Assembly (NCBI RefSeq): GCF_019947135.1
Contig: NZ_JAGSHT010000010.1
Coordinates: 124,001-188,000 of the forward strand
Source of the DNA: Occultella gossypii
Lineage (GTDB): Bacteria; Actinomycetota; Actinomycetes; Actinomycetales; Beutenbergiaceae
DNA length: 64,000 bases
Direction of reading: 5' to 3'
The translations under genes were made by a program, and so were the position numbers. Positions 36,503 to 46,647 of this stretch are shown here, in pieces. How positions within the stretch are numbered: position 1 is the stretch's first letter; the number at the start of each line of letters is the position of its first letter. The notes below the pieces were generated by a model, which had not been told where the DNA came from, made no database searches, and was given only the letters and a program-made list of their open reading frames with translations.

Positions 36503-37792
36503 TCAGCGACTCATCAGGCGTCGAACGGCTCGGATCGGACCGGTCAACCGCCACGAGACCGACCCACGCATGAGACGGATCTGTTCCCAGCTCTCCAGGA
36601 GCCGACCGTTGGCCGACGCCAGATCCGCCTGCAGTCTCTCGAGTTCCGCGTTGTTCTCGACGGACTCGCGTCGCATCCGCTGCAGAGCGAGCCGAGCGCT
36701 GCGGTCGTTCTCGATGACCTCCGTGGCGGACCGGTCCGTGCTCCGGTCCATCTCGTCACGGAGTGCGGATACCTCGCCGCGAATGGCGTCCAGCTCCGCC
36801 TGGAGCTGATCCCTTGCTGCGAGGGCGTCCGCCAGGTACGACTCGGAGACCCGGTCCGAGCGAAGGTAGGACGAACTTCCGCCGACCTCGCTGAACGGGC
36901 GGAAACGCTCCGCCTTGTCGAGCACCACGACGGAGTCGTAGACATGCGCGCCGTCCAGGTGCGTAGCCCAGATCGAGGCACGGTCGATGGCCACGTGGTA
37001 GCGCGAGTGCTCGTCGTCGAGGCGGTCCTTGACCCACTCGATGAACGTACCCGGACGCTTCAGACCGCCCTGGTAGTAGTCCCAGTAGGACGTGTGACAG
37101 TCCTCGACGATGAAGGTGCCGCCGTCGCGCAGTAGCGGGAACATGGTCTCGGCCGTGACGATCTGCTGTGCCATCGTGTGACCGCCGTCATCGATGATGA
37201 CGTCGAACGGTCCGTGCTCGGCGTTGATCCGACGAAGCACCTCCGGGTCCTCCTGATCGCCCAGTTCCACGACGTACCGGCCGCCGACGGCGCGCACCGC
37301 GGCCTCGTCGACGTCGAGCCCGACCACGGTCGCGTCGGGCCCGAAGTACCGCTGCCACATGTCGAGGCCGCCGCCCCGGTAGACACCGATCTCAAGGACA
37401 CGAACCGGCGCACCCCGATAGCGCTCGAGGTGGCGGTGGTACACGGGGAAGTAGTGGATCCATTTGTCGATCATGGCGCCCGACCGGTGTGCGAGGTAGT
37501 GGGCGTACAGCGGGTTCGACGACAGCTCCTCGGCCTCGCCGGAGAAGTAGAACGCTGCCCGGTAACACTCGTTCGCGTGGTCGTGAGGCAGTTCGTGATC
37601 GCGGAACACGTCACCGAGCGCACGCGCCCGATCCGACGCCGTCGCCGTGGCGAGGGCGGCGGTCAGATCGGCCATCACGTCATCGGCCGGCGCCCAGTTC
37701 GCGGTCAGCGCCGCCATCGCCCGGTCAGCCTCGTCCATCGAGAGCATGAACAACGCGCGCGAGACATCAGCCAGTTCAATGCTTCCGGTCAT
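36503..37792 (-). CDS. Sugar O-methyltransferase (MycE-like) with a C-terminal coiled coil
   Basis: 429 residues from the ATG at 37792, which overlaps the ABC ATPase stop codon (GGAAGAG upstream). A helical N-terminal part of about 115 residues is followed by the SAM-binding domain with motif I VRVLEIGVYRGGG (130-142), VVGLDVDE, and VIIDDGGHTMAQQIVTAETM with FIVEDCHTSYWDYY, the pattern of MycE-type deoxysugar O-methyltransferases. Residues about 313-405 form a heptad-rich helix (LQAELDAIRGEVSALRDEMD, then NAELERLQADLASANGRLLE), and the end SVSWRLTGPIRAVRRLM looks amphipathic. Coupling to the Wzt-type ATPase suggests a chain-terminating role. Confidence 0.88.
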   Translation of the reverse strand: MTGSIELADVSRALFMLSMDEADRAMAALTANWAPADDVMADLTAALATATASDRARALGDVFRDHELPHDHANECYRAAFYFSGEAEELSSNPLYAHYLAHRSGAMIDKWIHYFPVYHRHLERYRGAPVRVLEIGVYRGGGLDMWQRYFGPDATVVGLDVDEAAVRAVGGRYVVELGDQEDPEVLRRINAEHGPFDVIIDDGGHTMAQQIVTAETMFPLLRDGGTFIVEDCHTSYWDYYQGGLKRPGTFIEWVKDRLDDEHSRYHVAIDRASIWATHLDGAHVYDSVVVLDKAERFRPFSEVGGSSSYLRSDRVSESYLADALAARDQLQAELDAIRGEVSALRDEMDRSTDRSATEVIENDRSARLALQRMRRESVENNAELERLQADLASANGRLLESWEQIRLMRGSVSWRLTGPIRAVRRLMSR

Positions 37793-39050
37793 GCTCTTCC
37801 TCTCACCGGTGTCGACGGCTCGGCACTCCATCGTCCGAGCATCCGTGTGAGACCGGGCTCACGCACGGCGTGGTCGGCGCGGACCCGGAGCTCCGTCTCG
37901 CGATCCGAGTAGTCGTAGGTGTGGCCCTTGTCCACGATCGCAGTGCTGATGTTGAACGCTCCCGGCTGCAGCGGCAGCGAATCGCTGTAGAAGTCGACGA
38001 AGCCCTCCCCCGGTTCGATGTCGTACCGGCGGTCGTCCTGCATCGAGTTCGGCCCCGCGACCGTGATGCCCGACTCATGGATGAAGGCCAGCCCGAACCC
38101 CACCTCCCGCAAGGACTGAGCGCTCCGGTAGTGCACCCGGACCGTGCACTCCTCGCCCGGCGTGACGAACCCCACCTCGGCCCCGGCTGCGTCGTGCAGG
38201 GTCACCTTCGTCATCCGGATCTCGCCGGAACCTTGCCGAGGCACCGGGGGCGCAACCACGGCCCCAGCGCCTACCTGCTCGCCACCGGCCGCCTCGGCCT
38301 CGGCCCGCGACGCCGACTCCCTGGCGTTGACGTCGAGCAGGTACCCGTCGATCACATCAGCCACATCGCCGAGAGCCTGCGGCCGTCCGTGGTCGAGCCA
38401 GATGCCCTGATCGCAGAGCTCGGCCGCGAGCGTGAGCGAATGGGTGACGAGGACGATCGTGGTCCCGCGACGCCGGAGTTCGAACAGGTGGTCGAAGCAC
38501 TTGCGCTGGAACTCCTCGTCGCCCACGGCGATGATCTCGTCGACGATCAGGATCTCCGGGTCCAGTGTCACCGCGACGCTGAAACCGAGCCGGACGTACA
38601 TGCCCGAGGAGTAGACCTTCACCGGTGAGTCGATGAACTCGCCGATCCCCGCGAAATCGATGATCTGGTCGATCGACCGGTCGATCTGCTTCTTGGAGAG
38701 CCCGAGGATCGCGCCGTTCAGGTAGACGTTCTCCCGTCCGGTGAGTTCACCGTGGAACCCCGCACCGAGTTCGAGCAGGGCCGAGACCCGTCCATCCACG
38801 AGGACCTGCCCGGCGGATGGACGGTACACGCCGGCCAGGATCTTCAACAGCGTCGATTTGCCCGAACCGTTGTGTCCGACAAGCCCGAACGTCGAGCCGC
38901 GAGGAACCTCGAACGAGACATCCCGCAGGGCGTGGAAGTCATGGACGCCGGTTGCCTTGCCCCTGACGAACATCTCCTTGATCGAGTTGCGCCGCTCGGT
39001 CTGGAGCCGGAACGTCTTGCTGAGGTGGTCGACCTTGATGGCGATGTCGG

Positions 39051-39054
<4 letters not shown>
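37789..39054 (-). CDS. wzt: Polysaccharide ABC exporter ATPase with Wzt-type carbohydrate-binding domain
   Basis: 421 residues from the GTG at 39054 (GTGA overlap with the permease stop). The ATPase domain has Walker A GLVGHNGSGKSTLLKIL at about 57-73, the atypical signature YSSGMYVRLGFSVAV at about 148-162 and Walker B ILIVDEIIAVGDEEF. After a linker rich in Ala and Gly, residues about 275-405 form a Wzt C-terminal-like beta domain (EIRMTKVTLHDAAGAEVGFV, GFGLAFIHESG, DFYSDSLPLQPGAFNISTAI). In O9a-type systems this domain recognises the modified end of the finished chain and permits export. Partner of the permease encoded upstream. Confidence 0.93.
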
Positions 39055-41035
<1,981 letters not shown>

Positions 41036-41051
41036 ACTCTCTGCGGCGCCG

Positions 41052-41079
41052 CCCGCTGCGCACGGATCGGCTCAGCGGG
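41052..41079. terminator. Small hairpin between the convergent rmlB and glycosyltransferase genes
   Basis: CCCGCTG (41052-41058) pairs with CAGCGGG (41073-41079) across 14 bases; the right arm includes the end of the converging gene. No T-run. Confidence 0.4.
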
Positions 41080-41929
41080 ACGCGCGGATCTGGAGCCAGG
41101 ACCGCGCCCGAAGCCCGGCAGCGAGCGCCCACCGGAGCGGGAACAGGTACCAGGCCGAGTAGCGGCGCCGCAGGTACTGCTCGGCGCTGACGTGGTGGGC
41201 ATGGATCATCGCGGCCGGCTTGTCCCGCCATGACGAGCCCTGATCGTGGCCCACTCGAGCGGTCGGCACGTAGACGTTCGTCCAGCCGGCCCGAGCCAGG
41301 CGGTCGCCGAGATCCACATCCTCGAAGAACATGAAGTAGGACTCGTCGAACCCGCCGACGTCCTCGAACGCGCGTCGTCGCAGGAGCAGACAGGCGCCGG
41401 ACAACCAGCCTGCCTCGCGCTCCACACCTTCGGTGCTCTCCTGGGTCGTGAGGTAGGCCTTCGTCCATGGGTTGCCCGGCCACACGTGGACCAGCAACGC
41501 ATGTCCGGTGCCGGTCCGAAGCGATGGCAGGGCTCGCGCGGACGAATACACGGTCCCGTCCATGTTCAGGATCGCCGGTCCGAGCGCGCCCGCCCGGGGG
41601 TGCCGGCGTGCCGCCAGGATGAGTTCGTCAAGCGAACCCGGGCCCCACTGGACGTCCGGGTTGGCCAGCACCAGCCATTCACCGCGCGCCCCCGCCGCGC
41701 CGCGGTTCGCCGCACCCCCGTAGCCGAGGTTCGCCCCGGTCTCCACCACGGTTCCTCCGTGGTCGGCGGCCACCCTACGGGCGACCGTCGAGTCCGTTCC
41801 GTTCTCGACGAACACCAGCTCCACCGGCGCCGAGCTCGCCGCCGAGAGCGTTGTCACGAAGTCCTCGAGTTCCGCGCCGGGATGGAACGTCACGCAGACG
41901 ACGCGGATGTCGGGGACGTCGGCACTCAT
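41072..41929 (-). CDS. Family 2 glycosyltransferase (rhamnosyltransferase-like)
   Basis: 285 residues from the ATG at 41929, overlapping the stop of the upstream cation-transporter gene. GT-A signature: IRVVCVTFHPGAELEDF, LVFVENGTD, GANLGYGGAANRG, the metal-site equivalent VLANPDVQWGPG, and FMFFEDVDLGDRLARAGW. No membrane segment. WbbL-type rhamnosyltransferases share this layout, so a rhamnosyl linker or polymer step is possible. Although translationally coupled to a cation exporter gene, its function belongs with the neighbouring polysaccharide genes. Confidence 0.88.
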   Translation of the reverse strand: MSADVPDIRVVCVTFHPGAELEDFVTTLSAASSAPVELVFVENGTDSTVARRVAADHGGTVVETGANLGYGGAANRGAAGARGEWLVLANPDVQWGPGSLDELILAARRHPRAGALGPAILNMDGTVYSSARALPSLRTGTGHALLVHVWPGNPWTKAYLTTQESTEGVEREAGWLSGACLLLRRRAFEDVGGFDESYFMFFEDVDLGDRLARAGWTNVYVPTARVGHDQGSSWRDKPAAMIHAHHVSAEQYLRRRYSAWYLFPLRWALAAGLRARSWLQIRASR

Positions 41930-42885
41930 GCGATCGTCGGGCCGCCCGACAGGTCGGATTCGGGACCGGCGGTCGCCGGGCGGCGCAGGTCCGGCTCGAT
42001 GTAGATCGTCAGCTTCAGCGGCACCGACTCACGAATGCGCACCTCGGCCGCGTCGATGGCACGCGCGACCTCTTCGGCATGGTCATCGCTGTCGACCTCA
42101 ACCTTCGCGGCCACGAGCAGCTCGTCCGGGCCCAGGTGCAGGGTGCGCATATGGATCACCGAGGTGATACCCGCACCCACCACGGCGGCCTCGATGGCGT
42201 CCTGATGCTCGGGCAATGCCGACTCGCCCACGAGCATGGACTTCATCTCGATGGCCAGGAAGACCGCGATCACCACGAGCAGTAGACCGATCGCCGCGGA
42301 GCCGACCGCGTCCCAGCGGCCGTCGCCGGTGATCAGGGTCATCGAGACCCCGAACAAGCCGAACACGAGGCCGAGCAGGGCGCCGGTGTCCTCGAGCAGG
42401 ATCACCGGGATCTCCGGGGAACGGGAGGTCTTGACGAACTTGAAGATCGGCGTGCGGCCGCGCACGTGGTTCGCCTCGATGACCGCGGTCCGTAGCGCCG
42501 TGGCCTCGAGGACCATCGCGATCAGAAGCACCACGATCGGCACCCACTGCCACTCGGTGATCGGGTGCGGGTCGGAGAACTTGTGCCACGCCTCGTAGAG
42601 GGCGAACAGCCCACCGAGGGAGAACAGAATGATCGCGACGATGAACGCGTACACGTACCGGATCCGGCCATAGCCGAACTGGTGCACCTCGGAGGCCTTG
42701 CGCTGCGCACGCTTACCTCCGAGCAGCAGCAACGCCTGGTTGCTGGTGTCGGCCACCGAGTGCACGGACTCGGCCAGCATCGAACTGGAGCCGGTCAGCA
42801 GCCAGCCCACGAACTTCGCGATCGCGATGCCAAGATTCGCGAACAGTGCCGTGATGACTGCCTTGGTGCCCCCGCTTGCGGCCAT
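41926..42885 (-). CDS. Cation diffusion facilitator family transporter, copy 1
   Basis: 319 residues from the ATG at 42885. Six membrane segments; the first pair carry SMLAESVHSVADTSNQ with the metal-site His and Asp, and ALLGLVFGLFGVS and TGDGRWDAVGSAAIG hold the second Asp pair region. The C-terminal cytoplasmic domain has VIHMRTLHLGPDELLVAAKVE. CDF proteins export Zn2+, Mn2+, Fe2+ or similar ions in exchange for protons; the metal cannot be assigned. Very similar to the gene at 42984, indicating tandem duplication. Confidence 0.92.
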   Translation of the reverse strand: MAASGGTKAVITALFANLGIAIAKFVGWLLTGSSSMLAESVHSVADTSNQALLLLGGKRAQRKASEVHQFGYGRIRYVYAFIVAIILFSLGGLFALYEAWHKFSDPHPITEWQWVPIVVLLIAMVLEATALRTAVIEANHVRGRTPIFKFVKTSRSPEIPVILLEDTGALLGLVFGLFGVSMTLITGDGRWDAVGSAAIGLLLVVIAVFLAIEMKSMLVGESALPEHQDAIEAAVVGAGITSVIHMRTLHLGPDELLVAAKVEVDSDDHAEEVARAIDAAEVRIRESVPLKLTIYIEPDLRRPATAGPESDLSGGPTIA

Positions 42886-42983
42886 GTGAGTCCGTATCCG
42901 TCCGTCGGTGAGGTGTGTCGGAGGGAATCGTACCGAAGGCGTCCCGGCACGCGGCCACGGGCGCACCGCGGTGTGGCGCGACC

Positions 42984-43907
42984 TCAGTCCTGCGCGAGAT
43001 GGCGGCGCAGGTCCGCCTCGAGGTAGATCTGGGTATCGAGCGGCACGGCTGCCCTGATCCGCACCTCGGCCGCGTCGATGGCGGTGGCGACGGCGCGGGC
43101 ATCCGCGTCCGGCGCGACCTCGACCTTCGCGGCAACCAGGAGTTCCTCCGGGCCGAGGTGCAGGGTGCGCATGTGGATGACGGAGAGCACACCGGCACCG
43201 GGGATGGCAGCCTCGATCGCAGCCTGGTGCTCGGGCAGCGCGGACTCACCGATGAGCAGCGAGCTCATCTCGATCGCGAGGAAGACCGCGATGGCCACCA
43301 GCAGCAGGCCGATCGCCCCGGAACCGATCGCGTCCCAGCGCCCGTCCCCGGTGCCGAGGGTCATGCCCACCCCGAACAACGCGAACACGAGACCGATCAG
43401 CGCGCCGAAGTCCTCCAGCAGGATCACCGGCAGCTCCGGGGCGCGCGACTGGCGCACGAACCTCGTCAGCTTCGTGGCACCCCGGGCGTGATTGGCCTCC
43501 CTGACCGCCGTGCGGAACGAGAGCCCTTCCATCACGAGGCCCAGCAGCAGGACCGCCACGGGCACCCAGCGCCACTCCTCGATCGGGTGCGGGTCGGAGA
43601 ACTTGTGCCATGCCTCGTACAGGGCGAAGCAGCCACCAAGGCTGAACAGGACGATCGAGACGAGGAACGCGTAGACGTAGCGGGCCCGGCCGTAGCCGAA
43701 CTGGTGCACCGCCGAGGCCTTGCGCCTGGCACGCTTGCCGCCGAGCAGCAGCAGCGCCTGGTTGCCCGAGTCGGCAACGGAGTGCACGCCCTCGGCCAGC
43801 ATCGAACTCGAGCCGGTCAGCGCGTACGCCACGAACTTGGTGACGGCGATCCCCAGGTTCGCTGCCAGGGCTGCCACGACGGCCTTCGTGCCTCCACCAA
43901 CGGACAT
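42984..43907 (-). CDS. Cation diffusion facilitator family transporter, copy 2
   Basis: 307 residues from the ATG at 43907 (MSVGGGTKAVVAALAANLG). Same architecture as the neighbouring copy: SMLAEGVHSVADSGNQALLLLGGKRARRKA-type segment, TGDGRWDAIGSGAIG, and the C-terminal LHLGPEELLVAAKVEV. The two proteins align without large gaps along almost their whole length, and similarity is also plain at DNA level. The most visible differences are in the loop after the fourth helix and the C-terminal 20 residues. Transported ion unknown. Confidence 0.92.
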   Translation of the reverse strand: MSVGGGTKAVVAALAANLGIAVTKFVAYALTGSSSMLAEGVHSVADSGNQALLLLGGKRARRKASAVHQFGYGRARYVYAFLVSIVLFSLGGCFALYEAWHKFSDPHPIEEWRWVPVAVLLLGLVMEGLSFRTAVREANHARGATKLTRFVRQSRAPELPVILLEDFGALIGLVFALFGVGMTLGTGDGRWDAIGSGAIGLLLVAIAVFLAIEMSSLLIGESALPEHQAAIEAAIPGAGVLSVIHMRTLHLGPEELLVAAKVEVAPDADARAVATAIDAAEVRIRAAVPLDTQIYLEADLRRHLAQD

Positions 43908-43952
43908 CGGCGCTCCTTGTTGTCCCTCGGGCTACTGCCGAAAGGCGCAGGC

Positions 43953-44165
43953 TCAGACCTGGCGCGCCTCGTGGGCCAGCAGTACCGGCACGCCGCCACG
44001 GATCGGGTAGGCCAGCCGTGGGGCTCCGCTGGTGTTGACGAGTTCCGGCTCACCGTCCGGTCCGACGCCGTCGACAAGTTCGGATCCGGTGACCGGGCAC
44101 CGCACGATCGCCCGTAGCCAGGCCTCGATCGGCAGCGTGTCGCTCTCGGGGTGGGACTCAGTCAT
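43953..44165 (-). CDS. Trm112-like small protein
   Basis: 70 residues from the ATG at 44165, which overlaps the end of manB by 8 bases. It contains the Trm112 pattern LRAIVRCPVTGSELV and YPIRGGVPVLLAHEA. Only one Cys remains of the zinc-ribbon positions, so it probably folds without zinc, as is common in actinobacterial Trm112-like proteins. Eukaryotic and archaeal homologues activate methyltransferases; in actinobacteria the gene regularly follows manB, but its partner is not known. Confidence 0.85.
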   Translation of the reverse strand: MTESHPESDTLPIEAWLRAIVRCPVTGSELVDGVGPDGEPELVNTSGAPRLAYPIRGGVPVLLAHEARQV

Positions 44166-45642
44166 GGGTGGCCTCTTCTCCCTCGCGCACGAGCGCGAGC
44201 ACGCCGTCACGGATCTTGATCATGATGTCCTCGTCCTGTGCCTCGACATTGAGCCGCAGCAGAGGCTCGGTGTTGGAGCTGCGCAGGTTGAACCACCACC
44301 GCGGGGTCTGGTCCCAGTGGGTGAAGGTCAGCCCGTCGAGTTCCTCCACCGTGACCACACCGGCCTCGATGTCATCGGAGAACGCCTGCAGCACCCGCTC
44401 GCGGGCGGCGTCCACGTCAGCCACCCGGGAGTTGATCTCCCCGGAGGCGGAGTACGGCGTGTAGATCTCGGCGAGGGCGGACAGCGGCACGTCGGCCTCG
44501 CCGAGTGCCTGCAGCACGTGCATCGCGGCGAGCATGCCGGTGTCGGCGAACCAGAAGTCCCGGAAGTAGTAATGGGCGCTGTGCTCGCCGCCGAACACGG
44601 CGTCCTCGGCGGCCATCTCGGCCTTGATGAACGAGTGCCCCACGCGGGTGCGCACGGCGCGCCCACCCGAGCCCTCCACCAGCTCCGGCACCGCACGTGA
44701 GGTGATCAGGTTGTGGATGATCGTGGCCGTTCGGCCCGCCGCCTTCTCCTTCTCCAGCTCCCGCAGGCCCACCAGCGCCGTGATCGCGGACGGGCTCACG
44801 CTGACGCCGCGCTCGTCCACCACGAAGCACCGGTCCGCGTCGCCGTCGAACGCCAAGCCGATGTCGGCCTGCTCGGCGACCACCGTGGTCTGCAGGTCGA
44901 TCAAGTTCTTCGGCTCGAGCGGGTTCGCCTCGTGGTTGGGGAACGTACCGTCCAGCTCGAAGTACATCGGCACCAGGTCCAGGCCGAGGTCGCCCAGGTC
45001 CGCGTCCGTACCCAGCACAGCGCCGGCGGTGAGACCGGCCATCCCGTTGCCGGCGTCGATGACGACCTTCATCGGTCGCACCCCGTCCAGCGGCACCAGG
45101 GTGCGCAGGTGGCGGGCGTAGTCGGCAAGGAGGTCCCGTTCGGTCACCGTGCCGGCCGGCTCGGCCGCGGGGATCCCCTCCGCGAGGTAGGCGGCGGCGA
45201 GCGTCTTGACGTCGGCCAGGCCAGTGTCACGACCCACGGGCCGGGCACCGGCGTGGCACATCTTGATGCCGTTGTACTGCGCCGGGTTGTGGCTCGCGGT
45301 GAACATGGCCCCCGGCAGATCGAGGCTGCCGGAGGCGAAGTAGAGCCCGTCGGTGGAGGCGAGCCCGACGCGGATGACGTCCACACCGCGCCATGTGACG
45401 CCGTCGGCGAACGCGGCCACCAAGCCTGGCGAGGTCGCGCGCATGTCGTGGGCGATCACCACTGCCGGTTTGTGCGCGGTGGCGGCCACGACGTCCGCGA
45501 AGGCCGCACCGAGCGCGCGGGCGGTGTCCTCGTCGAGTTCGTCGGGGACGAGCCCACGGACGTCGTACGCCTTCACGATGGCGTCGAGACGGGACGACTC
45601 GGGTGAGTCCGGCAGGTTGGGAGACTCGGGCAGATCAGACAC
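44158..45642 (-). CDS. manB: Phosphomannomutase/phosphoglucomutase
   Basis: 494 residues from the GTG at 45642; the frame extends nine codons further upstream without a better start. Alpha-D-phosphohexomutase with the active-site loop TASHNPAQYNG (phosphoserine Ser117), metal loop LAFDGDADRCFVVDE, sugar-binding GGEHSAHYYF and phosphate-binding RSSNTEPLLRLNVEA. Interconverts mannose-6-P and mannose-1-P for GDP-mannose and mannosylated envelope glycans. Gene order DUF3499-manB-Trm112 follows mycobacterial Rv3258c-manB-Rv3256c neighbourhoods. Confidence 0.96.
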   Translation of the reverse strand: MSDLPESPNLPDSPESSRLDAIVKAYDVRGLVPDELDEDTARALGAAFADVVAATAHKPAVVIAHDMRATSPGLVAAFADGVTWRGVDVIRVGLASTDGLYFASGSLDLPGAMFTASHNPAQYNGIKMCHAGARPVGRDTGLADVKTLAAAYLAEGIPAAEPAGTVTERDLLADYARHLRTLVPLDGVRPMKVVIDAGNGMAGLTAGAVLGTDADLGDLGLDLVPMYFELDGTFPNHEANPLEPKNLIDLQTTVVAEQADIGLAFDGDADRCFVVDERGVSVSPSAITALVGLRELEKEKAAGRTATIIHNLITSRAVPELVEGSGGRAVRTRVGHSFIKAEMAAEDAVFGGEHSAHYYFRDFWFADTGMLAAMHVLQALGEADVPLSALAEIYTPYSASGEINSRVADVDAARERVLQAFSDDIEAGVVTVEELDGLTFTHWDQTPRWWFNLRSSNTEPLLRLNVEAQDEDIMIKIRDGVLALVREGEEATHD

Positions 45643-45665
45643 GGAACGTGAGCCTACCGGCCGGC

Positions 45666-46067
45666 TCACTCACCGTCGTCGCGGACCACCCGGAGGTGAC
45701 CGCGCCGGCCCGCCTGCGGGGTCGGACGGGCCTGGGTGACCGGCGCGGGTGCGGCGAACTGGCCGCGGGCGGCCGGCACGGACGGCGGCGGGGTGGCGCG
45801 GGACGCCTCCCGGACCGCGTCGGCGAGCGCGAGGAGGTCGTCCGAACTCGGCGGTGCGGGCTCGAACTCGGTGGCCAGGCGCACGACGTCCCAGCCGCGC
45901 GGCACGGTCAGGCGTTCGGCGTGCGGTGCGCACAGGTCGTACGTGTGCGGCTCGGCATTGGTTGCGAGCGGTCCGAGCACGGCCGTGGAGTCGGAGTACA
46001 CATAGGTGAGCGTCGCCACGGCGGGCGCCGTGCACGCGGAACGGGTGCAGCCTCGTGTCGCTCTCAC
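45666..46067 (-). CDS. DUF3499 family protein
   Basis: 133 residues from the GTG at 46067 (VRATRGCTRSACTAPAVATL), which matches the family start; a TAGCCT -10 ends 8 bases upstream and there is no Shine-Dalgarno, so it is probably leaderless. Small protein with a Cys pair (CTRSAC) and a further YDLCAPHAE pair, suggesting a zinc ribbon, then a Pro/Ala-rich tail. Conserved next to manB throughout actinobacteria (Rv3258c in M. tuberculosis). Function unknown. Confidence 0.9.
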   Translation of the reverse strand: MRATRGCTRSACTAPAVATLTYVYSDSTAVLGPLATNAEPHTYDLCAPHAERLTVPRGWDVVRLATEFEPAPPSSDDLLALADAVREASRATPPPSVPAARGQFAAPAPVTQARPTPQAGRRGHLRVVRDDGE

Positions 46068-46075
46068 GAGATGAG

Positions 46076-46081
46076 AGGCTA
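46076..46081 (-). promoter_or_regulatory. -10 element of the DUF3499 gene (leaderless layout)
   Basis: Minus-strand TAGCCT ends 8 bases before the GTG at 46067; no ribosome binding site lies between. Confidence 0.45.
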
Positions 46082-46140
46082 CCCCCTTCCCCGGCCCTCC
46101 TCGGCGATCCCACGCCGCCGACTCTGGCACCCTTGATCAC

Positions 46141-46617
46141 ATGACCGAGGAACCGCCTGCTGCCGGCCACGACCTGAGCCGCGTGGTGTTGCCGTCCCGA
46201 CGTGGCTCGGCCCGCCGGGATCGGCGCGGGCGTGGGCTGCGAGGTCCCCTCCTACCGCCGACGCTGCCGGGCTGGCGCACCCGGGGGGAACGGTTCGACG
46301 AGACCTTGCTCAGCACCGTCGAACGGTTGGAGAAGCACCTGGGCTCCGATCTCGACGGCGTCGAGTTCGCCGTCGAGGAGGTCCCCCCGTCTGCCCCAGC
46401 CCCTTGGGAGACCGGTGCGGTCCCGCTGGGTCGGTACTTCCCCGCGGACCCCGCCGCGGGCCTGAGTCACCGGATCGTCGTCTACCGGCGTCCCGTGGTG
46501 GGCCGGTCCGCGGACTCCGAAGACATCGCGGCCCTGGTCCGCGACGTGCTGGTGGAGCAGCTCGCCCAGATGCTCGGCCGGGACCCGGAGGACATCGACC
46601 CCACCTACCGGGACTGA
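46141..46617 (+). CDS. Zincin-like metallopeptidase-family protein with a degenerate active site
   Basis: 158 residues, divergent from DUF3499. It corresponds to the Rv3259-type protein and to the metallopeptidase family (PF06262) whose active members have HExxH. Here the equivalent helix reads VRDVLVEQLAQMLGRDPEDI, with Val-Glu-Gln in place of His-Glu and no second His, so peptidase activity is improbable. The N-terminal 50 residues are Arg/Pro-rich. Conserved next to DUF3499 and whiB2 in actinobacteria; role unknown. Confidence 0.88.
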   Translation: MTEEPPAAGHDLSRVVLPSRRGSARRDRRGRGLRGPLLPPTLPGWRTRGERFDETLLSTVERLEKHLGSDLDGVEFAVEEVPPSAPAPWETGAVPLGRYFPADPAAGLSHRIVVYRRPVVGRSADSEDIAALVRDVLVEQLAQMLGRDPEDIDPTYRD

Positions 46618-46641
46618 GCCCCGGCCGCCCCGGGCCGGCTC
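46616..46641. terminator. Hairpin between convergent genes
   Basis: GAGCC..GGCC (46616-46626) pairs with GGCCGGCTC (46633-46641) with a two-base bulge, directly after the zincin-like gene and before the DUF5719 stop codon. No T-run. Confidence 0.5.
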
Positions 46642-46647
46642 ACCGCG

